Below are positions 17,727-29,552 of a DNA stretch of 64,000 bases, piece by piece (the first letter of the stretch is position 1; each line of letters opens with the position of its first letter). The stretch comes from Brevundimonas sp. UBA7506. Its GTDB lineage: Bacteria > Pseudomonadota > Alphaproteobacteria > Caulobacterales > Caulobacteraceae. The stretch is from positions 19,033-83,032 of the forward strand of contig NZ_DLNQ01000003.1 of NCBI RefSeq assembly GCF_002479495.1, read 5' to 3'. A program made the position numbers and the translations under genes. The notes beneath the pieces were generated by a model that worked only from the letters and a program-made list of their open reading frames with translations, ran no database searches and was not told the DNA's origin.

Positions 17727-18710
17727 TCACATCGTTACTGCGCGACCATGCCAGCCCCAGGCGTCGCGCGCCATGTCGGCGATGTCGCGCTTCGGACGCC
17801 AGGCCAGCTTCTCGCGAGCGGCGCGGTTGTCCGCCACCAATCGAGGGGCGTCGCCCGGACGTCTCGGCTGCGAAACCGAAGGCACGAGCCGGCCGCTCGC
17901 CCTGGACACCGCCTCCAGAAGCTCTCGAACGGTCACGCCGCCGCCGGTTCCCAGGTTGAACGCCTCTCCCCCGGCGCCGCCCTCCAGAAGACGACGCAGC
18001 GCCAGCACATGAGCATCGGCCAGATCCAGAACATGGACGTAGTCGCGCTCGGCCGTGCCGTCGCGGGTGTCGTAGTCCTCGCCGAAAATGGAAAAGGCCT
18101 CGCGCCGCCCCTGCGCCGTCTCGACGGCGATCGGCAGGGCGTGTGTTTCCGGATCGTGCCGCTCGCCGATACGTCCCTGTGGATCAGCCCCGGCGGCGTT
18201 GAAATAGCGCAGGATGATCGGACGGATTCCGCCGTAGGCCGCCAGATCCTTCAACGCCTGCTCGACCATCAGCTTGGTGCGACCGTAGGGACTGATCGGA
18301 GCTTGAGGATGATCCTCGTCCAGGGGCAGGTACTGCGGCTCCCCATAGGTGGCGCAGGTCGAGGAGAAGACGAAGGGTTGGATGTTCCGCGCCTGCATGG
18401 CGCGCAGAACCGTCAGGGCCCCGCCGACATTGGTCTCGTAGAAGTCGCCGACCTGCTGAAACGACAGACCGACCTCGATCAGGGCCGCGAAGTGAATGAC
18501 CCCGACCGGCGACCAGCGATCCAGCGCGCGCTCGACATCGGCACGGCTGCGGACGTCGCCTCGCTCAAGCGGCCCCCACTGGACGAAGGCTTCATGTCCG
18601 TTCGACAGATTGTCGAAGGCCACCGGCGTAAAGCCTGCTTCGGCCAGACGCAGACAGGTATGGCTGCCGATATAGCCGGCGCCGCCTGTCACCAGAACAT
18701 GGTCAGACAC
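17727..18710 (-). CDS. galE: UDP-glucose 4-epimerase GalE
   Basis: Interconverts UDP-glucose and UDP-galactose with bound NAD, cytoplasmic, 327 residues, normal length. Seen: VLVTGGAGYIGSHTCLRLAE glycine loop, FDNLSNGHEAFVQWG, HFAALIEVG, FSSTCATYGEP with the catalytic Ser, and PYGRTKLMVEQ (YxxxK). ILRYFNAAGADPQGRIGERH and the C-terminal LGTGGGVTVRELL also match. It follows manC-AGE by 9 bp, so the operon supplies both UDP-galactose and GDP-mannose to the transferases nearby. Confidence 0.95.
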   Translation of the reverse strand: MSDHVLVTGGAGYIGSHTCLRLAEAGFTPVAFDNLSNGHEAFVQWGPLERGDVRSRADVERALDRWSPVGVIHFAALIEVGLSFQQVGDFYETNVGGALTVLRAMQARNIQPFVFSSTCATYGEPQYLPLDEDHPQAPISPYGRTKLMVEQALKDLAAYGGIRPIILRYFNAAGADPQGRIGERHDPETHALPIAVETAQGRREAFSIFGEDYDTRDGTAERDYVHVLDLADAHVLALRRLLEGGAGGEAFNLGTGGGVTVRELLEAVSRASGRLVPSVSQPRRPGDAPRLVADNRAAREKLAWRPKRDIADMARDAWGWHGRAVTM

Positions 18711-18719
18711 AGATAGCCC

Positions 18720-20933
18720 CTATTGCAGCGAAAGCTGATTCAAACCCGACAATTCCTTGCTGCGACCCGTGGCCTCCAGTTGCGTGAAGGCCGACATGAT
18801 GTGGTAGAAGGTGCTCGCTGGCGCGGCCTCATTGATGAAGCCGCCCTTGGCCAGACGCTTGTCGCGCCAGACCCCTTCCGGCGTCAGGTAGGACCACAGC
18901 GCTCTCATGGCGGCGGCTGCGTCATCCAGAAGACGACGACGTTGGCCGTCATGCGCGTCTTCCGCCAGCAGCAAGGACGCCTTCAGCCATTCGGTCTGGG
19001 GCCAGAGCCGCGCCCTCCCGCCCAGCGGGCGCCCTTGATCGTCAATGGCGTCCAGGGCCACGGGCATCCGGCCCGCGACGCCGCGCGCGCCCCAGTCGTA
19101 GAGTTGGAAGGCCAGGTCCCGACCATCGGAATCCCCGCGAAGACGGGCATGGCGCGCCAGCAGCCAGGCCCATTCGAACTGATGGCCCGGCTCGACCAGC
19201 CGGCCGCGCTCGCCCGTCGCCGGCGTCCAGTCCGCCGTGAAAAATTCGCGCAGGAAACCGCCCTCACGGTCAATGAAGACATTGTGCGCAAGGTCCACGA
19301 GTTCATCCGCCAGCTTCGCCCAGCCCTGATCGCCGCCGCCCTCCTCCCAGGCCAGACAGGCCTCCAGCAGGTGCATGTGCGCATTGGCCTGGAAGGGTGC
19401 CTCCCCCTCCTCGACGAAAGCGCCGTTCGCCATGCGATGGGCGGCCAGGCGTTCCCGCACGCCGACAGCCAGAGCCTCCATGGCTCCCGGCGTCGCCTCG
19501 ACGCTGCGCGCGGCTTCGAGCGCGAACATGATGAAGGCATGGTCATAGACCCGCGCCGTCTCGTCCAGTGCGGCGCCGTCGGGCGCTAGGAGGGTGCGAT
19601 AGAGACCGTCCGGTCGAAGATAGGCCGATTGCAAGGCCTCGACGCCCGTAGAGACCGCACGGCTCCAGCCGCCCTGCCAGCCAAGGCGTCCCGCTTCAGC
19701 ATAGGTCCAGATCTGGCGCGCCTGAACGCGCGTCCGGCGCGCGGCCACGAGCGGCCGAGAATCCAGCGTCAGGGCCTCGGCGAAGCGTCCGTCGGACTGC
19801 TGCCCGATAGCGCTCCACATCGGCAGCGCTCGAACCCGAAGCCACTCCGCGAAGCGCGCGGCCCCGTCTCCCAGGGTCTCCGGTGCGGGCCGATGGAAGT
19901 CCAGATGCTGCGGGAAGGCCGCACCGACGCGGGCCACGACCCGCTTGACGTCTTGGGCGCGCGACAGATCGCAGACCAGAACGGCGTCGGACTCGACCAC
20001 GATCGCGACGTTCCTCACGCCCAGGGCGGCGACGATCGTGCCCTCTGGCGCCCGAACCAGACAACCATCAGAATCCTCGAGGATGTGCTGACCGAAATCA
20101 CCTTCGCCGGTGTCGGCGATCGAATCCCAGGCTCCAAGGTCTGACCAGTCGAAGTCCACCTCGAGCACGGACGCCAGTTCGGTGCGCTCCATCACCGCAT
20201 AGTCGATCGAGATCTTCGGGGACTGGTTGAAGGCGTCACCCAGCACCAGGACCGGACTGGGGGGCGCGTCTGTGAGCGCTTGCCGCGCCGCGACCTCCAC
20301 GCCTGGCGCAAATTGTCGCAACTCGCGCACCAAGGCGTCGGCGCGAACGATAAAATTACCGCTGTTCCAGAGGTAGCCGTCTTGAATATAGGCAGCGGCG
20401 ATCTCGGCATCCGGCTTTTCCCGGAAAGCCTCGACGTCCGACAGGCCGCGCCCAGTCGGCTTGATATAGCCATAGGCCGAGGACGGGGCGGTCGGCATGA
20501 CGCCAAGGGTGACGATCCGCCCCCCCCCGGCCCCCGTCGCCGCCTCTCGTACTGCCCGGCGGAAAGCCAGATTGTCCGGCACATGATGGTCGGAAGCCAG
20601 GAAGACGTTGACGCCGTCGGCGTCGTGCTCCTGGGTCCAGATCGCCGCAGCCGCCATGGCCGCCGCGGAATCACGGGCTTGGGGCTCCAGCAGAACCTGG
20701 GCGTCCACGCCGACCTCTTCCAGTTGATCCAGAATCCAGTCGCGGTGGCCCACGCCCCCGACCACGATCAGCCGCCCGCCCTCGGCGGCCAGGGGCGCGA
20801 CCCGCAGCACCGTTTCCTGAAACAGCGAGCGATTGCCCGCCAGCGGGATGAACTGCTTGGGCCGCGACGGCCTCGAAGCGGGCCACAGACGCGTGCCGGC
20901 GCCGCCGCACATGATCACAGGATAGAGAACCAT
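18720..20933 (-). CDS. Mannose-1-phosphate guanylyltransferase fused to an AGE-family epimerase/isomerase domain
   Basis: 737 residues, two domains. Residues 1-350 are a ManC-type nucleotidyltransferase: PVIMCGGAGTRLWPASRPSR, PKQFIPL, DHHVPD, EKPDAEIA and SIDYAVMER. Residues about 365-737 are an alpha/alpha-barrel of the N-acylglucosamine 2-epimerase/mannose-isomerase class (ARVYDHAFIMFALEAAR, NAHMHLLEACLAWEE, GHQFEWAWLL, LWPQTEWLKASLLL). The usual ManC fusion partner is a cupin phosphomannose isomerase, so this replaces one isomerase fold by another. Expected role: fructose-6-P to mannose-6-P plus mannose-1-P to GDP-mannose; a phosphomannomutase would still be needed and is not in the window. 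First gene of the minus-strand operon. Confidence 0.9.
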   Translation of the reverse strand: MVLYPVIMCGGAGTRLWPASRPSRPKQFIPLAGNRSLFQETVLRVAPLAAEGGRLIVVGGVGHRDWILDQLEEVGVDAQVLLEPQARDSAAAMAAAAIWTQEHDADGVNVFLASDHHVPDNLAFRRAVREAATGAGGGRIVTLGVMPTAPSSAYGYIKPTGRGLSDVEAFREKPDAEIAAAYIQDGYLWNSGNFIVRADALVRELRQFAPGVEVAARQALTDAPPSPVLVLGDAFNQSPKISIDYAVMERTELASVLEVDFDWSDLGAWDSIADTGEGDFGQHILEDSDGCLVRAPEGTIVAALGVRNVAIVVESDAVLVCDLSRAQDVKRVVARVGAAFPQHLDFHRPAPETLGDGAARFAEWLRVRALPMWSAIGQQSDGRFAEALTLDSRPLVAARRTRVQARQIWTYAEAGRLGWQGGWSRAVSTGVEALQSAYLRPDGLYRTLLAPDGAALDETARVYDHAFIMFALEAARSVEATPGAMEALAVGVRERLAAHRMANGAFVEEGEAPFQANAHMHLLEACLAWEEGGGDQGWAKLADELVDLAHNVFIDREGGFLREFFTADWTPATGERGRLVEPGHQFEWAWLLARHARLRGDSDGRDLAFQLYDWGARGVAGRMPVALDAIDDQGRPLGGRARLWPQTEWLKASLLLAEDAHDGQRRRLLDDAAAAMRALWSYLTPEGVWRDKRLAKGGFINEAAPASTFYHIMSAFTQLEATGRSKELSGLNQLSLQ

Positions 20934-21092
20934 TCCCCCTCCTAGACTGCACCGCCATGGATGCGAAGAGCCGAGAAGCCGGGTTGAACGATCCCGACGA
21001 TCGGCGCGAGATTACATTAGTCTTTGCTGCATCGCTTGCCTGTCTCTCTCCACTGTCTAGTGTGACCGCTCTCAGTCCTTCGGCAGGCGTCC
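20934..21092. promoter_or_regulatory. Divergent promoter region, manC-AGE / RTX protease
   Basis: 158 bp between two outward-reading genes, so it must hold both promoters. It is locally AT-richer around 21005-21065. A GGCAGG sequence just ahead of the ATG at 21093 may be the protease ribosome-binding site. No operator could be recognised. Confidence 0.45.
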
Positions 21093-23756
21093 ATGTCCTC
21101 ATTCCAGACCGATCAAGATAATTCGCCCGCTCCCGTCGCCGGCGGCCTTGACGATCCTCTGTACTTCCTGAACGCCGACGCTCGCGGCCTGGGACCGGCT
21201 CCGGGCGGCAAACCCTCTCTGACGATCAGCGACGCGGCTCTGCAGCTGACGCGAACAGGGGCGTCCTGGCTCGGCGGCCAACCCCTTGGCTCGGGCGTGA
21301 CGGTCAGTTTCGCCTTCCGCAGCAATGCGCCGACCACCATGCCGACCGACACCACGGGCTTCAGCCAGTTTTCGGCGACGCAGATCGCCGCCACCCTGCT
21401 GGCACTGCAAACCTGGTCCGATGTGGCCAACATCCGCTTCGTTCGTGTCGATGACGGCAACGGCTATTCCGACAATGCGACCCTGCTTTTCAGCAACTAT
21501 TCCGGCGGCCAGGACAGCGCGGCGGCCTTCGCATACATGCCCGGCTCCAGCGCCTTCGGATCGGCGTCTGGCGACGTCTGGATCAACAATACCCTGAGCT
21601 ACAACATCTCGCCTATCCAACTGGGGTACGGCCAGCAGGTTCTGGTTCACGAGATCGGCCATGCCATCGGCCTCAGCCATCCCGCGGCCTACAACGCGTC
21701 GGACAACGAGACGATCACCTACGCGAAGCACGCCACCTACTATGAAGATTCTCGTCAGTACTCGGTGATGAGCTACTTCAGCGAGAGCAACACCGGCGCC
21801 TCGTTCTCCCGTGCCTATTCGTCTGCGCCCCTGCTGGACGACATCGCCGCGATCCAGCGCCTGTACGGCGCCAACATGACGACGCGGACCGGCGACACGG
21901 TCTACGGCTTCAACTCGAACACCGGCCTGCCCTGGTTCACCACCAACAACTCCAGCATCGGCGCCATATTCAGCGTGTGGGACGCGGGCGGCATCGATAC
22001 CCTCGACTTCTCGATCTATAGCCAGAGGCAGGTGATCGACCTGCGCCAGGGACACTTCTCCAACGTCGGCGGCATGATCGGCAACGTCTCCATCGCGATG
22101 GGCGCGGTGATCGAGAACGCGATCGGCGGCGGCGGCGCGGACGTCATCGTCGGCAACTCGGCGAACAACCGGCTCACCGGGGGCGCCGGCAACGACGATC
22201 TGGACGGCGGCGGCGGCATTGATACGGCCGTTTTCAGCGGCAATCGCTCAGCCTACACGATCGACACCTCGGGTCCCAAGGTGGTGGTCACCGGCCCCGA
22301 CGGCACAGACACCCTGGTGAACATTGAATTCCTCCAGTTCGCCGATCAGACCATCGCCCTGTCGACCAACACCGGCGTCAGCCTGACGGGCACGGGCGGT
22401 CCTGACACCCTGACGGGCACCGAACAGAACGACTCGCTTGAGGGAGGCGGCGGGAACGACGTTCTGATCGGCCTTGGCGGCAATGATTTTCTGTCCGGCG
22501 GCGATGGCGACGACATCCTCATCGGCGGCAAGGGCAGCGACAATCTGGTGGGTGGCGCCGGAATCGACACCGCCGTCTTCGGCGGCCTGTCGCGTGGCTA
22601 CGCCTCGATCAGTTCGACGGCCGTCAGCGGCGGACGCGACGGCGGCATGGACTCCCTGTCGTCGATCGAGAAAATCAAATTCCTTGATGGCGTACGGTCC
22701 TATGTGACCACGGACGTCTACGCCGTCGTCTATCGTCTCTATGACGCGGCTTTCGACCGTGAGCCGGACCCGGTCGGTCTCGCCACCTACGCCCAGCAGC
22801 TGTCTTCGGGCGCGACTGTCACGGACATTCTGAGAATCCTGTCCGGTTCGGCTGAGTTCCAGACGCGTTTCGGCGGTACGGACAATGAAACCTATGTCCG
22901 GCTGATGTATCGCTACTCGCTTGACCGTGAGCCGGACGCCGCCGGTCTTGCGCAGCACGTGGCCTCGCTCAACAACGGCCTGTCGCGCCTGGATCTGCTG
23001 GCCGTCTTCAGCGAGTCGGCCGAGCACAGGCAGTTGGTGGCGTCCAAGATCGAGAGCCGGGGCATCTGGGTCCAGGACGAAGCCACCATTGCCGTCGCCC
23101 GTCTGTACGACAGCGTTCTGGACCGCGTGCCCGACATCGGCGGCCTGGACCACTATCGCGGCGCCGTCGACCAGGGCTACGGCCTGCAGCAGTTCGCCGA
23201 CAACATGGTGCAGTCACCCGAATTCCGCGCCCGTTACGGCGATCTGTCGAACACCGACTTCGTCAAACAGATCTACCGCTTCGTTCTGGACCGCGAGGCC
23301 GACGCCAAGGGCCTGGGCGAATACGTGACCGCCCTCAACAACGGTCTAACGCGCGCCGAACTGGTGATCATCTTCTCGGAATCGCCGGAGCACCGGGCCT
23401 CCTATCAGTCGACCTGGGAAAATCAGGTCCGCAACCTGGAGGCCGGCCTTTACCGGGCGCCCGAACCGGAAGCCTTCCAGGACGGCGCCGATGAACCGCA
23501 GACCTTGCCGCGGGCCGACGATGGTTTTGGCGACCTGACGGACGGCTGGCATCAGGCCGACGCCTTTGTCCTTCCGGCCGAGCTGGAAGGACTCCTTGCC
23601 CTGCCGCCCCTGTTCGCCGACGAAAGCCTGGACGCCAGGCCCCAGACCCTGCCGCCCTTGGAGCCGATCCAGGTCAACCTGTCGCTCGATGGGCTGCATC
23701 CGCACGACGGCCTGATCCATTCGCCCGGCCACGACGACTGGTTCCTTGCCGCCTGA
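21093..23756 (+). CDS. Serralysin-type (M10) RTX metalloprotease with four DUF4214-like units
   Basis: 887 residues, no N-terminal signal peptide, as expected for type I secretion. Residues 186-196 are the zinc site [11 protein letters not shown], followed by the Met-turn SVMSYF. Glycine-rich calcium-binding nonapeptides lie at about 345-375 ([13 protein letters not shown]) and 430-490 ([20 protein letters not shown]). Residues about 541-770 hold four DUF4214-like units ([63 protein letters not shown]). The C-terminus HDDWFLAA, acidic then hydrophobic, fits a type I secretion signal. A matching exporter and inhibitor lie at 30.7-34.3 kb. Likely an extracellular protease; the DUF4214 part may anchor it to the cell surface (inference). 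Confidence 0.92.
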   Translation: MSSFQTDQDNSPAPVAGGLDDPLYFLNADARGLGPAPGGKPSLTISDAALQLTRTGASWLGGQPLGSGVTVSFAFRSNAPTTMPTDTTGFSQFSATQIAATLLALQTWSDVANIRFVRVDDGNGYSDNATLLFSNYSGGQDSAAAFAYMPGSSAFGSASGDVWINNTLSYNISPIQLGYGQQVLVHEIGHAIGLSHPAAYNASDNETITYAKHATYYEDSRQYSVMSYFSESNTGASFSRAYSSAPLLDDIAAIQRLYGANMTTRTGDTVYGFNSNTGLPWFTTNNSSIGAIFSVWDAGGIDTLDFSIYSQRQVIDLRQGHFSNVGGMIGNVSIAMGAVIENAIGGGGADVIVGNSANNRLTGGAGNDDLDGGGGIDTAVFSGNRSAYTIDTSGPKVVVTGPDGTDTLVNIEFLQFADQTIALSTNTGVSLTGTGGPDTLTGTEQNDSLEGGGGNDVLIGLGGNDFLSGGDGDDILIGGKGSDNLVGGAGIDTAVFGGLSRGYASISSTAVSGGRDGGMDSLSSIEKIKFLDGVRSYVTTDVYAVVYRLYDAAFDREPDPVGLATYAQQLSSGATVTDILRILSGSAEFQTRFGGTDNETYVRLMYRYSLDREPDAAGLAQHVASLNNGLSRLDLLAVFSESAEHRQLVASKIESRGIWVQDEATIAVARLYDSVLDRVPDIGGLDHYRGAVDQGYGLQQFADNMVQSPEFRARYGDLSNTDFVKQIYRFVLDREADAKGLGEYVTALNNGLTRAELVIIFSESPEHRASYQSTWENQVRNLEAGLYRAPEPEAFQDGADEPQTLPRADDGFGDLTDGWHQADAFVLPAELEGLLALPPLFADESLDARPQTLPPLEPIQVNLSLDGLHPHDGLIHSPGHDDWFLAA

Positions 23757-23819
23757 CGCCGACAGCGACTAACAAGCGCGGGGCCGGCGCATCGCCGGGG
23801 CGCAGACAGGGTCAATCGA

Positions 23820-24647
23820 ATGAGCGGCAAGACGGCCCTGGTGGTTCTGGGGATGCATCGCAGCGGCACCTCGTCAGTGGCGGGCGCGCTCGCACTGCTG
23901 GGCGCACGTGCGCCGCAGACCCTGATGCAGCCCGCCGAGGACAACCCCAAGGGCTTCTGGGAGAGCGAGGTCCTGGCTGGGCTCAACGACCGCCTGCTGG
24001 CGGCGGGCGGTTCGACCTGGCACGACTGGCGGCGCTTTGATCTGGCGACCGTCGGCGACGCCCTGCACGCTTTCCGCGTCGAGGCGGCGGACAGGCTTGC
24101 GGCCGAGTTCGGCGACGCTAGCCTGATCGTTCTCAAGGACCCCCGCATCTGCCGCCTGTTCACCTTCTGGCGCAGCGTGCTGGAGGACAGCGGCTACAGC
24201 GTCGTCGTGATCAGTCCGGTGAGGCCCCCGGCTGAGGTGGCCGCCTCGCTGATGACCCGCAACGCCATGTCGCGCAGCCATGCCCTGCGGCTGTGGCTTC
24301 GCCACGTGTCCGACGCCGAGCGCGCCAGCCGCAACCTGACCCGCCACGTCCTCACCTGGTCCCACTTCATCGCCGACTGGCGCGGGCAGGTCGAACGGAT
24401 GAGCCGTGATCTCGGCGTAGCCTTCGATCGCAGCACCGAGGCCGAGGCCCGCGTGGACGACTTCCTGTCCGCCGAGCTGAAACGTCAAAACGCCGATGAA
24501 CGGGTTCCTGACCAGATCCGCCGCGCTCACCAGCTTCTGCTGCTCACCGCCCGCGACGGCGACCACCCCGACCTGCAGCGCGCGTTGGACGACATCCGTC
24601 AGGCCTTTGATCAAGCTTGCGACCTGTTCCCGGATGCGCCCTGCTGA
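23820..24647 (+). CDS. Sulfotransferase-family protein
   Basis: 275 residues with the PAPS-binding loop VVLGMHRSGTSSVAGAL at the N-terminus, NPKGFWES, and LIVLKDPRICRLFTFWRSVL, a likely active-site/3'-phosphate region. It shares the GMHRSGTS loop with the sulfotransferase at 1722-2402, so the glycan and secretion region is bracketed by two related enzymes. It begins 63 bp after the RTX protease on the same strand and may be co-transcribed with it. Target unknown: the glycan made nearby or a protein tyrosine. Confidence 0.8.
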   Translation: MSGKTALVVLGMHRSGTSSVAGALALLGARAPQTLMQPAEDNPKGFWESEVLAGLNDRLLAAGGSTWHDWRRFDLATVGDALHAFRVEAADRLAAEFGDASLIVLKDPRICRLFTFWRSVLEDSGYSVVVISPVRPPAEVAASLMTRNAMSRSHALRLWLRHVSDAERASRNLTRHVLTWSHFIADWRGQVERMSRDLGVAFDRSTEAEARVDDFLSAELKRQNADERVPDQIRRAHQLLLLTARDGDHPDLQRALDDIRQAFDQACDLFPDAPC

Positions 24648-24660
24648 GGCCCGCCGCGCC

Positions 24661-24858
24661 TCAGCCGCCGCCAGTGCGACCGACCGCCTTGCCGGTCCCC
24701 TCGCACACGGGGCAGGTCTCGCCTGAAATCAGCGCGCCTGTGCCCTGACATTCAGGACACAGGGTCGCGTCGGGGTGCTGCAGCGACGCCGGATCGACGG
24801 GATCGCCCGGCCCCATGTCGCGGTCGTCGATCGCCGTAGGGTCTATGGACGGGCTCAT
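24661..24858 (-). CDS. Small DnaJ-type zinc-finger protein (65 aa)
   Basis: 65 residues, starting [20 protein letters not shown]. The second half has two CxxCxGxG-type half sites, [14 protein letters not shown] and [13 protein letters not shown], the pattern of the DnaJ central zinc finger; four cysteines can bind one zinc. There is no J domain. Separate small zinc-finger proteins of this kind occur in alphaproteobacteria, with unknown role. It is divergent to argB with a 75-bp gap and converges on the sulfotransferase 13 bp away. The longer frame over argB on this strand is antisense; the ATG at 24858 is the sensible start. Confidence 0.7.
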   Translation of the reverse strand: MSPSIDPTAIDDRDMGPGDPVDPASLQHPDATLCPECQGTGALISGETCPVCEGTGKAVGRTGGG

Positions 24859-24933
24859 GAAGGGGCAAACGCCCCGCGCCCGCCCCGGTTTCGTCGTGAC
24901 TTGCGCGCCCTTCAACGCTATCGAGCGGCCATC

Positions 24934-25863
24934 ATGAAAGAGACCGAACGGCAATCCGAGGAACGCAGCTGGGAAACGGCGAAGACGCTCGCCGAGGCGC
25001 TGCCCTATATCCAAGTCTATGACCGCGAGACCGTGGTCATCAAATACGGCGGCCACGCCATGGGCGAGAGCGCCGTGGCCAAGCAGTTCGCCGCCGACGT
25101 GGTGCTGCTGAAGCTGATGGGCGTGAACCCCGTGGTGGTCCACGGCGGCGGGCCGCAGATCAGCGCCATGCTGGACAAGGCCGGGGTCAAATCCGCCTTC
25201 GTCGACGGCCTGCGCGTGACGGACAAGGACACCATGCAGGTGGCCGAGATGGTCCTGTCCGGCGCGGTCAACAAGGAGATCGCCCACTGGATCACCGTCG
25301 CCGGCAAGGAAGCCGACGTGCGCGGCGTCGGCCTCTCGGGTAAGGACGCCGGCCTGCTGACGGTCGAGAAGACCAAGCGCACCAAGCGCGACCCCGACAG
25401 CATGATCGAGCACGAGGTCGACCTGGGCTTCGTCGGCGAACCGACCAAGGTCGATCCCAAGCTGATCAAGGGCCTGATCGCGTCTGAGACCGAGGACTGG
25501 GTCCCGGTCATCGCCCCCATCGGCGTGGCCGAGGACGGCATGACCTACAACGTCAACGCCGACACGGTGGCGGGCGCGGTGGCCGGATCCCTGGGCGCCA
25601 AACGGATGCTGCTGCTGACCGACGTGGCGGGCGTGAAGGGCGCGGACGGCGAGATCATCCGCCAGATGAACCTGGAAGAGGCGCAAGGCCTGATCGACAC
25701 CGGCGTCGCCAACGGCGGCATGATCCCCAAGCTGGAGACCGCCATGGCCGCCGTCCGCACGGGCGTCGAGGCCGTGGTCATTCTGGACGGTCGCCGTCCC
25801 CACGCCATGCTGGTCGAGCTGTTCACCGAGTTCGGCGCCGGCACCCTGGTGAAGGCCAAGTGA
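24934..25863 (+). CDS. argB: Acetylglutamate kinase ArgB
   Basis: Phosphorylates N-acetylglutamate in arginine synthesis, cytoplasmic, 309 residues. Seen: [12 protein letters not shown] (phosphate-binding Lys and GG), [14 protein letters not shown] (substrate loop), [16 protein letters not shown] and [10 protein letters not shown] (ATP-site Lys). The start [17 protein letters not shown] at 24934 gives the normal length; the open frame upstream is leader. It overlaps the next gene by GTGA and starts an argB - nucleotidase - dapD operon. Confidence 0.96.
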   Translation: MKETERQSEERSWETAKTLAEALPYIQVYDRETVVIKYGGHAMGESAVAKQFAADVVLLKLMGVNPVVVHGGGPQISAMLDKAGVKSAFVDGLRVTDKDTMQVAEMVLSGAVNKEIAHWITVAGKEADVRGVGLSGKDAGLLTVEKTKRTKRDPDSMIEHEVDLGFVGEPTKVDPKLIKGLIASETEDWVPVIAPIGVAEDGMTYNVNADTVAGAVAGSLGAKRMLLLTDVAGVKGADGEIIRQMNLEEAQGLIDTGVANGGMIPKLETAMAAVRTGVEAVVILDGRRPHAMLVELFTEFGAGTLVKAK

Positions 25864-26566
25864 CGCCAGACGCGACCGCTTCGTCGCTGGCGGCGAGCAC
25901 CGAGATCGGCGCCGACCTGCGCCATGTCCGGTCCTGGGTGTTCGACCTCGACAACACCCTTTATCCGCCTGAAACCCAGTTCCTGAAACAGGTCGAACAG
26001 CGCATCAACCACTATGTGGTGCGCACCTCGGGTCTGGAATCGGCCGAGGCCCTGGCGGTGCAGCGCGGCTACCTGCACGACTACGGCACCTCGCTGGCCG
26101 GGCTGATGATGCACTACGAGATCGACCCGCACGACTTCCTGGCCGAGGTCCACGACGTGCCGCTGGACGTGCTGACGCCCGATCCCGGCCTGCACGCGGC
26201 GCTGGAACGCCTGAACGGCCCGCGCCTGATCTTCACCAACGGCTCGATCGGCCACGCCCGACGGGTGATGGAGCGGCTGGAGCTGACGCGCTTCTTCGAC
26301 GGGGTCTTCGCTCTGGAAGACGCCGACCTGATCCCCAAGCCGGACCCGCGCACCTTCGACAAGATGCTGGCCCGCTTCGGCGTTGATCCGACCACCGCCT
26401 GCTTCTTCGAGGACACGCCCAAGAACCTGGAGCCGGCGCACGCCATCGGCATGACCACGGTTCTGGTCGGGCCCAAGGCCTTCACCGCCGAGGGCGCGCA
26501 CATCCAACACCGGGCCGCCAGCGTCGGCCCCTTCCTGACCACCGCCATGCTGGACGGAGATCCGCA

Positions 26567-26570
<4 letters not shown>
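25860..26570 (+). CDS. HAD-family pyrimidine 5'-nucleotidase
   Basis: 236 residues of the Sdt1-like HAD subfamily IA. The first catalytic motif is [14 protein letters not shown], motif II is [14 protein letters not shown], and motif III/IV is [13 protein letters not shown] with [14 protein letters not shown]. Expected to dephosphorylate pyrimidine nucleotides or clean up damaged ones. GTG start overlaps the argB stop; the stop overlaps the dapD start (ATGA). This three-gene order is what I remember from Caulobacter relatives. Confidence 0.88.
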
Positions 26571-27436
<866 letters not shown>

Positions 27437-27460
27437 TCCGGAGCGCCGCTTCCAAAAGAC

Positions 27461-27495
27461 AAAGGCCGGTGGATCGCTCCACCGGCCTTTTTCAT
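27461..27495 (+). terminator. Terminator after dapD, probably bidirectional
   Basis: A 13-bp perfect stem (27461-27473 with 27478-27490) with the loop TCGC is followed by TTTTT on the plus strand. On the minus strand the stem is followed by TTTGTCTTTTGG, so it may also end the convergent thiolase gene, whose stop is at 27517. Confidence 0.92.
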
Positions 27496-27516
27496 TTCAG
27501 CCTGTGAGGCGAGGCG

Positions 27517-28719
<1,203 letters not shown>

Positions 28720-28841
28720 TCAAGGTTGTGCCGCATTGCACACTCCGCGTCACCTCTCGCAAGTGCGAAGTTCAGCTCTTCGTCATCATCCGGGCGCAAT
28801 CTGCCGGGAACGATCCCCTCAACGAACGCTTTTCAGGAGTG

Positions 28842-29552
28842 ATGCTGGTGCGGCTGAAATCCTTGGCGAGACGGGTGTGGACGCCCGACGAGCTCGACAT
28901 GATCGAGCACTATCAGTCGCGCGCCGAGCGCTTGGCCGACCTGTGGGTCCATATCGTGGGCCTGGCCCTGGCGGCTGTCGGCGGGGTCATCCTGGCGGTG
29001 CTCGCGGGGCTCTACAGCGGGATCAGTGCGGTGGTGGCCACCGCCATCTACGCCGTCTGCCTGCTGGCCATGCTGACGGCCTCGACCATCTATAACCAGA
29101 CCCACCCCTGCGCCGCCCGCCCCGTGCTGCGACGCCTGGACGAAGCGGCCATCTTCCTGATGATCGCCGGCAGCTACACCCCCTTCACCACCCAGAGGTT
29201 CGAGGGGGCCTGGTCGATCGGCTTCACCCTGGCCGTCTGGCTGATGGCCCTGACCGGGGTCGGGGTGAAGATGTTCGCCCCGCGCATTTCCGACGTCTTC
29301 TGGAGCGGGGTCTATGTCCTGTTCGGCTGGGTGGCGATCTTTGCGCTGAAGCCGATGATCGAGACGGTGCATCCGCTGGCGCTGGGGCTCTTGGTCGCAG
29401 GCGGTCTGATCTACACCTCGGGCGTCTTCGTCTTCATCAGTCAGAAGGTGAAGTTCCGCCGCGCCATCTGGCACGGCTTCGTCGTCGCCGGGGCCGGCGC
29501 GCACTGGGCCGCCATCCTGATCGGGGTGGTCCTGGCCCCCGGCGCGGCCTGA
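28842..29552 (+). CDS. Hemolysin III / TrhA family membrane protein
   Basis: 236 residues with about seven hydrophobic segments. Family signs: IEHYQSRAERLADLWVHIVG near the N-terminus, STIYNQTHP, LDEAAIFLMIAGSYTPFTT, and WHGFVVAGAGAHWAAIL near the C-terminus, the conserved histidines of the PAQR-like metal site. Inner membrane; proposed to affect membrane energetics or fluidity, not a real toxin. AGGAG lies only 2 bp before the ATG at 28842; the GTG two codons later has better spacing and may be the true start. Confidence 0.88.
   Translation: MLVRLKSLARRVWTPDELDMIEHYQSRAERLADLWVHIVGLALAAVGGVILAVLAGLYSGISAVVATAIYAVCLLAMLTASTIYNQTHPCAARPVLRRLDEAAIFLMIAGSYTPFTTQRFEGAWSIGFTLAVWLMALTGVGVKMFAPRISDVFWSGVYVLFGWVAIFALKPMIETVHPLALGLLVAGGLIYTSGVFVFISQKVKFRRAIWHGFVVAGAGAHWAAILIGVVLAPGAA

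Noticed and set aside
22130..23400. Repetitive DNA that could suggest a CRISPR or tandem array
   Set aside because: The repeats are coding: RTX nonapeptides and DUF4214-like units in frame, without uniform repeat/spacer structure.
24661..25803. 380-codon minus-strand frame over argB
   Set aside because: Only its last 65 codons (from 24858) look like a protein; the rest is antisense to argB.
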